46,089 nucleotides of DNA from Bacteroidales bacterium (GTDB lineage: Bacteria; Bacteroidota; Bacteroidia; Bacteroidales; P3), in the NCBI GenBank assembly GCA_017555745.1, contig JAFZFU010000050.1:1-46089 (forward strand), in the 5' to 3' direction. Under the pieces are notes generated by a model. The model did not search any database and was not told the origin of the DNA. It was given only the letters and a program-made list of their open reading frames with translations. Position 1 is the stretch's first letter; each line of letters begins with the position of its first letter. The translations under genes were made by a program, and so were the position numbers. This document shows positions 1 to 7,713 of the stretch, one piece after another.

Positions 1-16
1 AAAATTTTAATGTTAT

Positions 17-64
17 AGAGAAACCCCGATGTACAACTGACTCTCGGTTTAAAGTAGTTTCTCT
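17..64 (-). other. Predicted structured 5' leader at window edge
   Basis: Read on the minus strand, AGAGAAAC (57-64) pairs perfectly with GTTTCTCT (17-24). Inside it CCGA and TCGG can form a second 4-bp stem around a 14-nt loop. It starts within a few bases of the transcription start predicted from the promoter at 75-105, so it would be the very 5' end of a transcript leaving the window on the left. It could be a leader, a riboswitch or the start of a small RNA. I do not recognise the family. Confidence 0.4.
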
Positions 65-74
65 GTTTCTTTTG

Positions 75-105
75 CAAAGATACTACAAAAATAGAGGAAA
101 TGCAA
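75..105 (-). promoter_or_regulatory. Bacteroidetes-type promoter, reading out of the window
   Basis: The minus strand has TTG (103-105), a 20-bp spacer, then TATCTTTG (75-82). This matches the -33/-7 consensus TTG-N19-21-TAnnTTTG of Bacteroidetes housekeeping sigma. The start site should fall near 68, just before the hairpin at 17-64. The gene it serves lies left of the window. Confidence 0.6.
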
Positions 106-402
106 GTATGTGTATATCTTTATTTGTTAACAACTTATGAAAATATCAACTTTTATGGGACTTTTGCATCCTTCACCGACTTGCCTACAATATTAAAAAC
201 GTTAATATAGTACATATACCTATATATACCGTATATATAAAAATATAAACTCTTAGCATTACAGACAATAAACTCTGCATAGAATATTCTCTGTATCAAC
301 CTGTTGATAACTTCAGGTAAAAATATGTAGTTTTATTGGTTTCGGGCAGGATAATCCAAAGGTTTTTAGTGAGAAAAAACACTATTTACACCCAAAACGG
401 CA
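106..402. other. AT-rich intergenic stretch, no gene seen
   Basis: No convincing reading frame lies here. The stretch is rich in TATA-type alternation around 205-245 and contains one clean inverted repeat, TATCAAC-CT-GTTGATA at 294-309, whose 7-bp arms and 2-bp centre look more like a protein-binding site than an RNA hairpin. It separates the leftward promoter at 75-105 from the terminator of the metallopeptidase gene. Confidence 0.4.
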
Positions 403-435
403 TAAAAAAAGCGGAGCATTTTGTTTGCTCCGCTT
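403..435 (-). terminator. Rho-independent terminator after metallopeptidase gene
   Basis: AAGCGGAGCA (409-418) and TGCTCCGCTT (426-435) form a perfect 10-bp stem with a 7-nt loop. On the minus strand it is followed by a run of T (A-run 403-410 on plus). It lies 17 nt past the stop codon of the gene ending at 452. Confidence 0.85.
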
Positions 436-451
436 CTTTTCGGGGTTTGTG

Positions 452-2500
452 TTATTTTATTTTTGCAACGGCTTCTTTTGTAGCTATAAGTAAAGGTTTT
501 GTAGATACCTTTTCTCCGGTGGCGTTTATCATCCATTGTTGCGGAGTAAGACGTCCGGCAGGATATATACGCATTATTTCTTGTGCCATGTTTTTGCCTG
601 CAAACAGTTGTTCCAATTGGAACTCCACTATATGTCCGAAAGGATAGTTTGGCAAATACAAAGGTGCGTCTATCATGTGCGAATATATTCCAAGTATAGG
701 CGAGTCTGTTTCGCCAAGTATAGGAGCATAATATTTGTTCCATACTTCTTTGGCAGTGGCCACCACTTGATCTTTAAGTTGTTCGGCAGTGGCATTTGGG
801 TTTTCGTAAAGCCATTTCCATACATACATATCCACAAGCGATACACCCATTATTTCGTAACATCCCCAAAAGATGTCTAATGTTTTCAAGTATTCCTTAT
901 CGGGGTCGCTATTGGAGTATCCAAGCAATTCGAGGTCACGTTTTTGGAATACGAAAGCCAATGCTTCGGTAAAAGCAGTGGAAGGCACACCTTTCATTAT
1001 GTAGTTATCCACATCGTGCAATGTAACTGTTTGTTCTACATTATGACCGAATTCGTGTACAGCAATGTTGTATCCTTTGTAGTCCATACCGTTTTCGGCA
1101 ATACGTGTACGCAGTCTGGCGTTGTCGGTTTTCATTGCGGCTTCCCAAGCATGTCCGGCACCGCGCGAAGGGTCAACGGTAATATAGCGACATATATCGT
1201 CGGCCTTTGCCTTGTCGAAACCAAGTTTAACAAGTATACGCGGAAGGTCTTTGCTAACGGCGTCGCGGTTAGGATACAAAGCACGTGTTTTGGCGCTTAG
1301 TTCGTCTTCCGACACAGTGCCACGGCTTTTGAAACCATCATACCATATATCGAAAGGCTCCAAGTCACGGCCAAGACGTTGGCTGATAAGGGTAGCCACT
1401 TCTTTAACTTGTTCCGATGCTATAAACTCGGTAAACATGCTCTCTATTTCTTCGAACGATAGTTCCATGCTTTCGTTAAAGGCACGTTCGATACAAGTAG
1501 GATATGTAGGGGTATATTTGTCTATGGCTTGTTCGGCCTTAAAGTTTGCAAGGAAATATTGATAACGAGTCATAGGCTCGGTAGTATACGATACTTCTTC
1601 TCCATCTTTATACACCTTGTTTTGAGCAGGATTCCATTGGTATTGTTCGTTGTTTATTACACATTCGGGAATGGTTTGGTTAACGATATGTTTCATTACA
1701 GTGTATATCATACGTTGTTTTTCCAATCCATTTTCCTTGTTGGCATAGTTGCTCTTAAGTTCATCGCGCAAGCCCCAATGCGATATAAGTTTCATATCGG
1801 CAGGGAACAATGTTTGATTATTATCGTTCAAAAGGTTGCCCATTATTATATTGTAGGCCGAAATATAGGAGTCGGCAGCAGTAACGGCATTTGAAATATT
1901 TTGGTTATACTCGGCCGGTATACGAGCAGTAAACACATCACCCAAACGAGCATAAGCCCATTGTTGGCGGCTCCATTCGGCACCCATCTGATTCTTTTCT
2001 TCCAAGCTGTAAAATGGGAAATTAACGATAGTGATGAATGCCACCTTATTTGCAAAAAGGTCGTCGGTAAGGTGAGCATAAGGGTCGAAACTTCCGAATA
2101 TTTCGTCGAGCGGAGTAATATCGGGACCCACCACATGTAAAGGCAATTTCATATCCACACTCATCTTGTTGTAGTTGCCCCAAAGGATTTCCAAGTTGCG
2201 TTGCAATGTATTTGCAAGGTCGGCCAATTCTTGTTCGCCGGCTACAAATTGTTCGCGGCAAAATGCTGCAAAATCGTCTTCGGTGCCGTCAGCAGTCTGC
2301 CAAAGGGCTGCCGCCTGTGGTATCGAGCGTTGAATACGGTTGCTTTGCTCGGGATACATTTCCGAGAGTTCTTTTACAATCTTGTCGATTGCAGGTTGCG
2401 AAATATTACTCATACTTTCTTGTGTTTTTGTGTTTTTGCCACCACATCCCACCAGGAACAGCAGTAGCGAACTTAATAAAACGGTTGTCAGTTTTTTCAT
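452..2500 (-). CDS. Zn-dependent metallopeptidase lipoprotein, M3-like HEFGH motif
   Basis: A 682-residue lipoprotein. I chose the ATG at 2500 because it gives a signal peptide with lipobox (MKKLTTVLLS, then LFLVGCGG), which predicts anchoring on the periplasmic side or cell surface. A gluzincin zinc site HEFGHN lies near residues 481-486 and a Glu in FTEALAF about 25 residues later fits the third zinc ligand, the spacing known for M3/M2-type peptidases. The remainder is mostly helical and I cannot place it in a named family; the DPP III motif HELLGH is absent. The gene follows comF by 35 nt and is closed by a strong terminator, so the two probably share a transcript. The substrate is unknown. 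Confidence 0.75.
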   Translation of the reverse strand: MKKLTTVLLSSLLLFLVGCGGKNTKTQESMSNISQPAIDKIVKELSEMYPEQSNRIQRSIPQAAALWQTADGTEDDFAAFCREQFVAGEQELADLANTLQRNLEILWGNYNKMSVDMKLPLHVVGPDITPLDEIFGSFDPYAHLTDDLFANKVAFITIVNFPFYSLEEKNQMGAEWSRQQWAYARLGDVFTARIPAEYNQNISNAVTAADSYISAYNIIMGNLLNDNNQTLFPADMKLISHWGLRDELKSNYANKENGLEKQRMIYTVMKHIVNQTIPECVINNEQYQWNPAQNKVYKDGEEVSYTTEPMTRYQYFLANFKAEQAIDKYTPTYPTCIERAFNESMELSFEEIESMFTEFIASEQVKEVATLISQRLGRDLEPFDIWYDGFKSRGTVSEDELSAKTRALYPNRDAVSKDLPRILVKLGFDKAKADDICRYITVDPSRGAGHAWEAAMKTDNARLRTRIAENGMDYKGYNIAVHEFGHNVEQTVTLHDVDNYIMKGVPSTAFTEALAFVFQKRDLELLGYSNSDPDKEYLKTLDIFWGCYEIMGVSLVDMYVWKWLYENPNATAEQLKDQVVATAKEVWNKYYAPILGETDSPILGIYSHMIDAPLYLPNYPFGHIVEFQLEQLFAGKNMAQEIMRIYPAGRLTPQQWMINATGEKVSTKPLLIATKEAVAKIK

Positions 2501-2535
2501 GTTATTTATTGTTTTAGTGTTAATTATTTCTGTTT

Positions 2536-3231
2536 TTAATCGGACACCACGCTCAGCGCCGCTATACTTACCCTCACCGAGGGTACTTCCAACAATTTTA
2601 GGGCACATGCCTCGAGGGTGGCACCGGTGGTAAGCACATCGTCGACAAGCAGTATATGTTTACCCTTTATCGCCTCGGGGTCCACCACCGAAAATATATC
2701 CGACACATTGGTCCAACGCTCTACCCTACCCTTCTTGGTTTGGGTTTTATTGTAGGTTTGGCGTATCAAACACGAGGTATTTATCTCCCTCTTGAAATGA
2801 ACGGCCATACCTTTGGCTATTTCTTCGCTTTGGTTATAGCCTCTTTTTCGTTGCTTTTTGGGATGAAGAGGCACCGGAATAATAATATCGATATCGGCAA
2901 ATCTATTAGATTTTTTTAATTCTATTCCCAATAAATTTCCCATCTTATGAGCCAGTTTTATGTTGGATTTATACTTGATTTCGTGTAATATTTTCTGAAT
3001 ATTTCCCTTTTTTCGGAAATAAAAAAGAGCCGTTGCAGCCTCTATTTTGCATCTTCCCCAAAACATTTTTTCAACAAGGTTATCAACTAAATCAACAAAA
3101 TTTGTTAAGGGAAGATGCAAAATACATTTTATACAAATTTGATTTTCAGAAGACAACAAAGCAGTTCCGCAACATCTGCATGTGCGAGGGAAAAAGAGGT
3201 TGAGGAAATCGATAAACATTTTTGTTGTCAT
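2536..3231 (-). CDS. comF: ComF family phosphoribosyltransferase-like protein
   Basis: About 231 residues (227 if the ATG at 3219 is used). The N-terminus has a four-cysteine zinc ribbon, CRCCG plus CIKC, and the C-terminal half has a type I phosphoribosyltransferase loop, ILLVDDVLTTGATLEAC, preceded by IIPVPLHPKKQRKRGYNQSE. Both are ComF hallmarks. ComF proteins take part in natural transformation in some bacteria; whether this one does cannot be told. The frame stays open to 3351, but that extension is hydrophobic, AT-rich and crosses the promoter at 3267-3297, so I reject it. The gene is read from that promoter and is followed by the metallopeptidase gene. Confidence 0.85.
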   Translation of the reverse strand: MTTKMFIDFLNLFFPRTCRCCGTALLSSENQICIKCILHLPLTNFVDLVDNLVEKMFWGRCKIEAATALFYFRKKGNIQKILHEIKYKSNIKLAHKMGNLLGIELKKSNRFADIDIIIPVPLHPKKQRKRGYNQSEEIAKGMAVHFKREINTSCLIRQTYNKTQTKKGRVERWTNVSDIFSVVDPEAIKGKHILLVDDVLTTGATLEACALKLLEVPSVRVSIAALSVVSD

Positions 3232-3254
3232 ATATAGAAAAAAAAGTATCTTTG
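3225..3254 (+). promoter_or_regulatory. Promoter for the coiled-coil lipoprotein gene
   Basis: TTG at 3225-3227, a 19-bp spacer and TATCTTTG at 3247-3254 match the Bacteroidetes consensus. Start near 3261, giving a leader of about 47 nt to the ATG at 3308. It overlaps the opposing comF promoter. Confidence 0.75.
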
Positions 3255-3266
3255 CAAAATAAAATA

Positions 3267-3297
3267 CAAAGGTATAAATAATATTATAAATATACAA
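3267..3297 (-). promoter_or_regulatory. Promoter for comF, facing the lipoprotein promoter
   Basis: On the minus strand TTG (3295-3297), a 20-bp spacer and TACCTTTG (3267-3274) match the consensus. Start near 3260, only about 30 nt before the comF start codon. Its -7 box lies inside the first bases transcribed from the opposing promoter. Confidence 0.7.
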
Positions 3298-3307
3298 ATA
3301 AAAAAAC

Positions 3308-4222
3308 ATGAATACAAGAAGTACAAAAAAAATCGTGATGCTATTGTGCACTCTTTTTGTTAGTGCAAACGTTTTCTTTTCTTGTTCGGGACAGCAAGCA
3401 AAAGAGCAATTAGAAAAAGTAGAAAAAGAAAAAATGGAATTGCAAACTCGTTTCGACTCGATTATGCTTAACTACGAAAAAGTAAAATCGGAAAACAGTT
3501 TGTATGCAGAACAATTCTCGGAAAAAGACAGCGTGATTGCCGCACAAGCAGCACGCATAAACGGATTGTTGGCCGAAATGTCGAGTAACGGTACCGGTAC
3601 TCCTACCAGAGCATCGAAATTGAGACAACAAATAAAAGATTTGCAAACATCTTGCGACAACTACGTGCAAGAACTTGAAACTTTGAAAGCAGAAAACGAA
3701 GCTTTGAAAGCAGAAAACGAACAAATAAAAGTGGCTATCGAAGAAACTAAAGCCGCTAACGAAAAATTGACTTCGGAAAACCAAACTTTGGAACAAAAAA
3801 TAGCAAACGCAAAACGTTTGGTAACTTCGGATCTTACTGCTACTGCTATGCGTAAAAAATGTGGTGGTAAAGGTTTGAAAATTACAAAACACTCAAACAA
3901 ATTGGAAGTAGTAAAAATAGAAGCCCGCATATTGGCCAACGACGTTGTTGACCCCGGCACAAAAACAATATACGCTCGCATTACCGGACCCAACAACCGC
4001 GTATTGTGCAACGGTACTGCCGAAGAATTCAGCTTCGATATCGATGGCTCGCCTATGCAATACACTGCTAAACAAGACATCGAATTTGACGGCAGCGCAA
4101 GAAAAGTAATAATTAACTGGTCGAAAAACGACAACGTAAACGTTATTAAAGGTACTTACCGCGTTACTTTGTATGCCGATGGTCAAGAAATAGGAAAAAC
4201 ATCTTTCAAGTTGACTAAATAA
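3308..4222 (+). CDS. Coiled-coil lipoprotein of unknown function
   Basis: A 304-residue lipoprotein: signal peptide with lipobox VFFSCSG (acylated Cys near residue 26), then a long charged coiled coil (about 30-185) with heptad-like repeats such as LKAENEALKAENEQ, then a globular, beta-rich C-terminal domain of about 115 residues. I do not recognise a named domain. The layout suggests an envelope spacer or scaffold with a periplasmic C-terminal head. It is a single-gene unit, with its own promoter at 3225-3254 and a strong terminator at 4243-4277, which suggests steady stand-alone expression. The coiled coil makes remote similarity to other coiled-coil proteins unreliable; the C-terminal domain is the part to compare. 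Confidence 0.8.
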   Translation: MNTRSTKKIVMLLCTLFVSANVFFSCSGQQAKEQLEKVEKEKMELQTRFDSIMLNYEKVKSENSLYAEQFSEKDSVIAAQAARINGLLAEMSSNGTGTPTRASKLRQQIKDLQTSCDNYVQELETLKAENEALKAENEQIKVAIEETKAANEKLTSENQTLEQKIANAKRLVTSDLTATAMRKKCGGKGLKITKHSNKLEVVKIEARILANDVVDPGTKTIYARITGPNNRVLCNGTAEEFSFDIDGSPMQYTAKQDIEFDGSARKVIINWSKNDNVNVIKGTYRVTLYADGQEIGKTSFKLTK

Positions 4223-4242
4223 TATTAAACATATATAATGTG

Positions 4243-4277
4243 GTAGCCAATTATAGCGATATAATTGGCTACTTTTA
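4243..4277 (+). terminator. Rho-independent terminator
   Basis: GTAGCCAATTATA (4243-4255) and TATAATTGGCTAC (4260-4272) form a perfect 13-bp stem with loop GCGA, followed by TTTTATT. It lies 21 nt after the lipoprotein stop and just before the GTG start of the next gene. Confidence 0.85.
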
Positions 4278-4299
4278 TTAAATACTAATTCGATTTGCC

Positions 4300-5640
4300 G
4301 TGATTGAGAACATAGAAAAATACAACGCACTACGTAAGCAATACCCTACCTTTTGCTACGAATCTTTTGAATACGCCATCACTCCCGAAGGAATGAAAAT
4401 AACATTTTTGTTCACTATAGGAGATACCATAACCTTTGCCCCTACCATAAGCATTCCTCAACGAGAATTCTATAAATGGAACGGCATGGGCAAAGAACAA
4501 TACGACCTGCTTGTTTTCAATATCGGCATGATAGAGCTTATAAGCTATTGGAAGTGTACATGCTCTCCTTTGTTAGTGGTTAAGCCATACCACTTGACCG
4601 ACGAGCAAATTAAATTTTGGCAAAAGTTGTACTACAACGGCTTGTCGGAATTCTTTTATATAAACGGCATCGATGCCTCGTATGAGGATTTTGTAAACAT
4701 AAAAGCCGATACAGACCGTAGCATAAATAAAACACATTTTGCCACCACAGAAAGTTATATAGTACCCATAGGGGGAGGCAAAGACTCTGTGGTAACCTTG
4801 GAAATGCTTTCGCAAGCCGGCAAAGATATTTGCCCCATGATTATCAATCCGCGCGGTGCCACACTCGATTGTGCACGCATAGCAGGATACGAAAGAGCAG
4901 ACTTTATAGAAGTAAAACGCACCATACACCCAAAATTATTAGAGCTTAACGCACAGGGATTCTTAAACGGCCACACACCGTTTTCGGCCATGTTGGCATT
5001 CCATTCGCTACTTGTAGCCGCCATTACAGGCCGAAAACATATAGCATTATCCAACGAGTCGAGCGCCAACGAAAGCACAATAGTGGGTACAAACGTAAAC
5101 CACCAATACTCGAAAAGTTTAGAATTTGAAAACGATTTCCGCAAATACGTAGCCGATTACATTACCGACGATATTAACTACTTTAGTTTCCTACGCCCTC
5201 TTAGCGAATTACAGATAGCTATGTTTTTTGCCAAAAACGAGAAATATTTCGACGTGTTTAAGAGTTGCAATGTAGGAAGCAAAACAGATATATGGTGTGG
5301 CAACTGCCCCAAATGCTTGTTTGCATACATCATACTATCGCCATTTATCAAACCCGAAGTGCTTAACGGAATATTCGGCAAAGCAATGCTCGACGACGCC
5401 TCGCTACAACTCTACTTCGACCAGCTTACGGGATTGCAAAACACCAAACCCTTTGAATGTGTAGGCACCATCGACGAGGTGAACACAGCCTTGGCAATGA
5501 CTATGGAACGCCACTACAGCGCAAGCGAAAAGCCTTATCTGCTTAAAAACTACGCTAAAAGGGATTTAACAACTCCGTTGGACACCTTATCGAACGAACA
5601 CAACCTAAACAGCAATTTAATTAAACTCTTTGAATTGTAA
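4300..5640 (+). CDS. PP-loop ATPase, possible MurL-type UDP-MurNAc-L-Ala-L-Glu epimerase
   Basis: A 446-residue cytoplasmic protein with a PP-loop signature PIGGGKDSVV near residues 156-165, which marks enzymes that cleave ATP to AMP and PPi to adenylate a substrate. A CGNCPKC cluster at about 333-339 could bind zinc or Fe-S. MurL epimerises the terminal L-Glu of UDP-MurNAc-L-Ala-L-Glu using ATP, and as I recall it has this length and a GGGKDS motif; I therefore suggest MurL but cannot confirm it. The start is GTG at 4300: an in-frame stop at 4279 leaves no ATG upstream of the conserved part. It opens a run with queG and lipA (25 nt, then 8 nt apart). No promoter is obvious between the terminator and the start. 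Confidence 0.7.
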   Translation: MIENIEKYNALRKQYPTFCYESFEYAITPEGMKITFLFTIGDTITFAPTISIPQREFYKWNGMGKEQYDLLVFNIGMIELISYWKCTCSPLLVVKPYHLTDEQIKFWQKLYYNGLSEFFYINGIDASYEDFVNIKADTDRSINKTHFATTESYIVPIGGGKDSVVTLEMLSQAGKDICPMIINPRGATLDCARIAGYERADFIEVKRTIHPKLLELNAQGFLNGHTPFSAMLAFHSLLVAAITGRKHIALSNESSANESTIVGTNVNHQYSKSLEFENDFRKYVADYITDDINYFSFLRPLSELQIAMFFAKNEKYFDVFKSCNVGSKTDIWCGNCPKCLFAYIILSPFIKPEVLNGIFGKAMLDDASLQLYFDQLTGLQNTKPFECVGTIDEVNTALAMTMERHYSASEKPYLLKNYAKRDLTTPLDTLSNEHNLNSNLIKLFEL

Positions 5641-5665
5641 ACGATATAAAAACATTGTTTTGTAG

Positions 5666-6577
5666 ATGAACACCTCGTTGTACATACCGGCATCATATAT
5701 CAAAGAAAAAGCCAAAGAGGCAGGTTTCGATGATTGTGGCATTGCACAAGCAGAGCAATTACACAGTTTTTCGGAACACTACTCGCGTTGGCTGTCGCTT
5801 GGATACAATGCGAATATGCACTATATGGAACAAAACACAGATAAACGAGCAAACCCTAAATTACTACTTCCCGAAGCAGAATCGGTTATCAGCGTGGTAG
5901 TAGGCTACAAACCCTCACAACAAATAAGTCGGCCACCCTTTGTGGCGCAGTATGCCTACACCGAAGACTACCACAAGAAAATAAAAACAATGTTATTTTG
6001 CCTTATAAACACAATACAAACCGACTATCCTACGTTTAAGGCTAATGCGTATGTGGATACTGCTCCCATAAGCGACAAAATATGGGCACAACGCTGTGGC
6101 TTGGGATGGATAGGGAAACATACCCTGCTTATAAACACTAAATTAGGCACATGGCTAAACATAGGGGAATTGGTGTGCAACATAAAGACAGAATACGACA
6201 CCCCCATGAACATCCGCTGCGGCGAGTGCACAAAATGTATAGACTCATGCCCCAACGGAGCCATTACCGACAGTGGTATAAATGCCAACAGATGCATAGC
6301 CTACCACACCATAGAGAACAAAGCCGAACAGTTGCCGGCAGATATAAACTTGGGCGGATATGTGTTTGGATGCGACATTTGTCAAAAGGCATGTCCACAC
6401 AACGCACACCCCCAAGCCAAGATAGAAATATCCGACGAAAGGATAAAACAGTTGGAAAATATCGGCACTATAGACGAGCCAACATTTAGAAAGATAAGAA
6501 AAAACACAGCTATGGATAGAATAAAATACACACAGCTGACACGAAATATAGACAAGAATAAAAATAATAAGAAATAA
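5666..6577 (+). CDS. queG: Epoxyqueuosine reductase QueG
   Basis: A 303-residue iron-sulfur, cobalamin-dependent enzyme that reduces epoxyqueuosine to queuosine in tRNA anticodons. The N-terminal region GFDDCGIA and the central AQRCGLGWIGKHTLLI segment are typical of QueG. Two 4Fe-4S clusters are indicated by CGECTKCIDSCPNGAI and CDICQKACPHN. The length is a little short of the usual 310-380, the common Bacteroidetes form without C-terminal HEAT repeats. It lies 25 nt after the PP-loop gene and 8 nt before lipA, consistent with one transcript that groups Fe-S-dependent enzymes. Confidence 0.95.
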   Translation: MNTSLYIPASYIKEKAKEAGFDDCGIAQAEQLHSFSEHYSRWLSLGYNANMHYMEQNTDKRANPKLLLPEAESVISVVVGYKPSQQISRPPFVAQYAYTEDYHKKIKTMLFCLINTIQTDYPTFKANAYVDTAPISDKIWAQRCGLGWIGKHTLLINTKLGTWLNIGELVCNIKTEYDTPMNIRCGECTKCIDSCPNGAITDSGINANRCIAYHTIENKAEQLPADINLGGYVFGCDICQKACPHNAHPQAKIEISDERIKQLENIGTIDEPTFRKIRKNTAMDRIKYTQLTRNIDKNKNNKK

Positions 6578-6585
6578 AATATACA

Positions 6586-7452
6586 ATGGAAATACGACGT
6601 AAACCGGATTGGTTGAAAATAAAACTAGGTGGAGGCGAAAACTATCCACAAACCAAAAAGATAGTAGAACAACATCACTTACACACTATTTGCAGTAGCG
6701 GCAAATGTCCCAACATTGGCGAATGCTGGAGCAAGGGAACAGCCACCTTTATGATACTTGGCGAAATATGTACACGCAGCTGTAAATTTTGTGCCACAAT
6801 GACAGGCAAACCACTACCTGCAGATCCTAACGAACCTAAACGCGTGGCCGAAAGCGTAAATTTGATGAAACTTAAACACTGTGTGATAACATCGGTAGAC
6901 CGCGACGATATGCCCGACAAAGGTGCAAAACATTGGGCCGATACAATAACCGAAATACGCAACCAAAACCCCAATACCATAATAGAAATATTGGTACCCG
7001 ACTTTGATGCCAACAAAGAATGGATAGACATAGTGTTGGAAAGCCAACCCGATGTGTATGGCCACAATATGGAAACAGTGGAACGCTTGTCGAATCAAGT
7101 ACGCAGTCGTGCCAAATACGATGTAAGCCTCGACGCTTTGAAATATGCCGCCGACAAAGGTTTTATAACCAAAAGCGGTATAATGGTGGGCTTAGGCGAA
7201 ACCAAAGAAGAAGTAATCCAAGTTATGAAGGACCTTCGTGTAGCAGGTTGCAGACTATTCACTATAGGACAATATCTACAACCTACACCACAAAACTTGG
7301 ATATAGTAGAATATGTTACCCCCGAACAATTTGCCGAATACAAGCAAATAGGTATGGAATTAGGTTTCGACAATGTAGAAGCAGGTCCATTGGTACGTAG
7401 CTCTTACATGGCCGAAAAAACTTTCTTGGAATCACATATCAATCGCAAATAA
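6586..7452 (+). CDS. lipA: Lipoyl synthase
   Basis: A 288-residue radical SAM enzyme that inserts two sulfurs into octanoyl groups on lipoyl domains. The auxiliary cluster ligands C36, C41 and C47 (ICSSGKCPNIGEC) and the radical SAM cysteines C62, C66 and C69 (CTRSCKFC) are all present, as is the C-terminal RSSY motif that supplies the serine ligand of the auxiliary cluster. Start at ATG 6586, 8 nt after queG. A terminator at 7490-7534 closes the unit. Its presence implies at least one lipoylated complex (glycine cleavage or a 2-oxoacid dehydrogenase) even though the window also encodes a ferredoxin-type oxidoreductase. Confidence 0.96.
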   Translation: MEIRRKPDWLKIKLGGGENYPQTKKIVEQHHLHTICSSGKCPNIGECWSKGTATFMILGEICTRSCKFCATMTGKPLPADPNEPKRVAESVNLMKLKHCVITSVDRDDMPDKGAKHWADTITEIRNQNPNTIIEILVPDFDANKEWIDIVLESQPDVYGHNMETVERLSNQVRSRAKYDVSLDALKYAADKGFITKSGIMVGLGETKEEVIQVMKDLRVAGCRLFTIGQYLQPTPQNLDIVEYVTPEQFAEYKQIGMELGFDNVEAGPLVRSSYMAEKTFLESHINRK

Positions 7453-7489
7453 AAGCGTTTTATAGCGGTTGTACCAACAAATAAGGTTA

Positions 7490-7534
7490 CGCCCTCTAAT
7501 TGGATGAGTTATCCACTTAGAGGGCGTTTTTTTT
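7490..7534 (+). terminator. Rho-independent terminator after lipA
   Basis: CGCCCTCTA (7490-7498) and TAGAGGGCG (7518-7526) pair perfectly, with a nested TGGAT/ATCCA stem inside, followed by eight or more T. This makes a long, slightly bulged hairpin that ends the PP-loop-queG-lipA unit. Confidence 0.88.
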
Positions 7535-7615
7535 ACCTGCAACACAAGTATAGTATCGCACACAGTATAGACGATTTATTAATCATCGCCATATTACAAT
7601 TGCATTTGCACACAA

Positions 7616-7659
7616 TGCAATACTACTGCAATGAAGTTGCAATACTGTTGCAAAGACAA
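7616..7659. repeat. Four 11-bp tandem units beginning TGCAA
   Basis: TGCAAT begins at 7616, 7627 and 7638, and TGCAAA at 7649: four units with an exact 11-bp step, about one helical turn. Two looser relatives (ATTGCAT, TTGCAC) precede them at 7599-7611. The array sits between two convergent terminators, so it does not look like coding sequence or a normal promoter. Confidence 0.6.
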
Positions 7660-7689
7660 AAAAAAGATGCCGAAGTTTCGACATCTTTT
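7658..7689 (-). terminator. Rho-independent terminator after acyl-CoA dehydrogenase gene
   Basis: AAAAGATG (7662-7669) and CATCTTTT (7682-7689) pair, with CGAA/TTCG inside across one C-A mismatch. On the minus strand the hairpin runs into a T-run. It lies 24 nt past the stop codon at 7714. Confidence 0.75.
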
Positions 7690-7713
7690 CGCATAAACAA
7701 TTATAACACTATA

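Noticed and set aside
1846..2261. Several frames of 60-120 codons antisense or out of frame within the metallopeptidase gene
   Set aside because: They follow the codon pattern of the main gene in another frame and show no domain.
2501..2608. 36-residue upstream extension of the metallopeptidase
   Set aside because: It would bury the lipoprotein signal peptide and overlap comF; the ATG at 2500 begins an ideal signal sequence.
3232..3351. N-terminal extension of comF
   Set aside because: The extra 40 residues are hydrophobic and AT-driven, overlap the start of the divergent lipoprotein gene and would begin upstream of the comF promoter.
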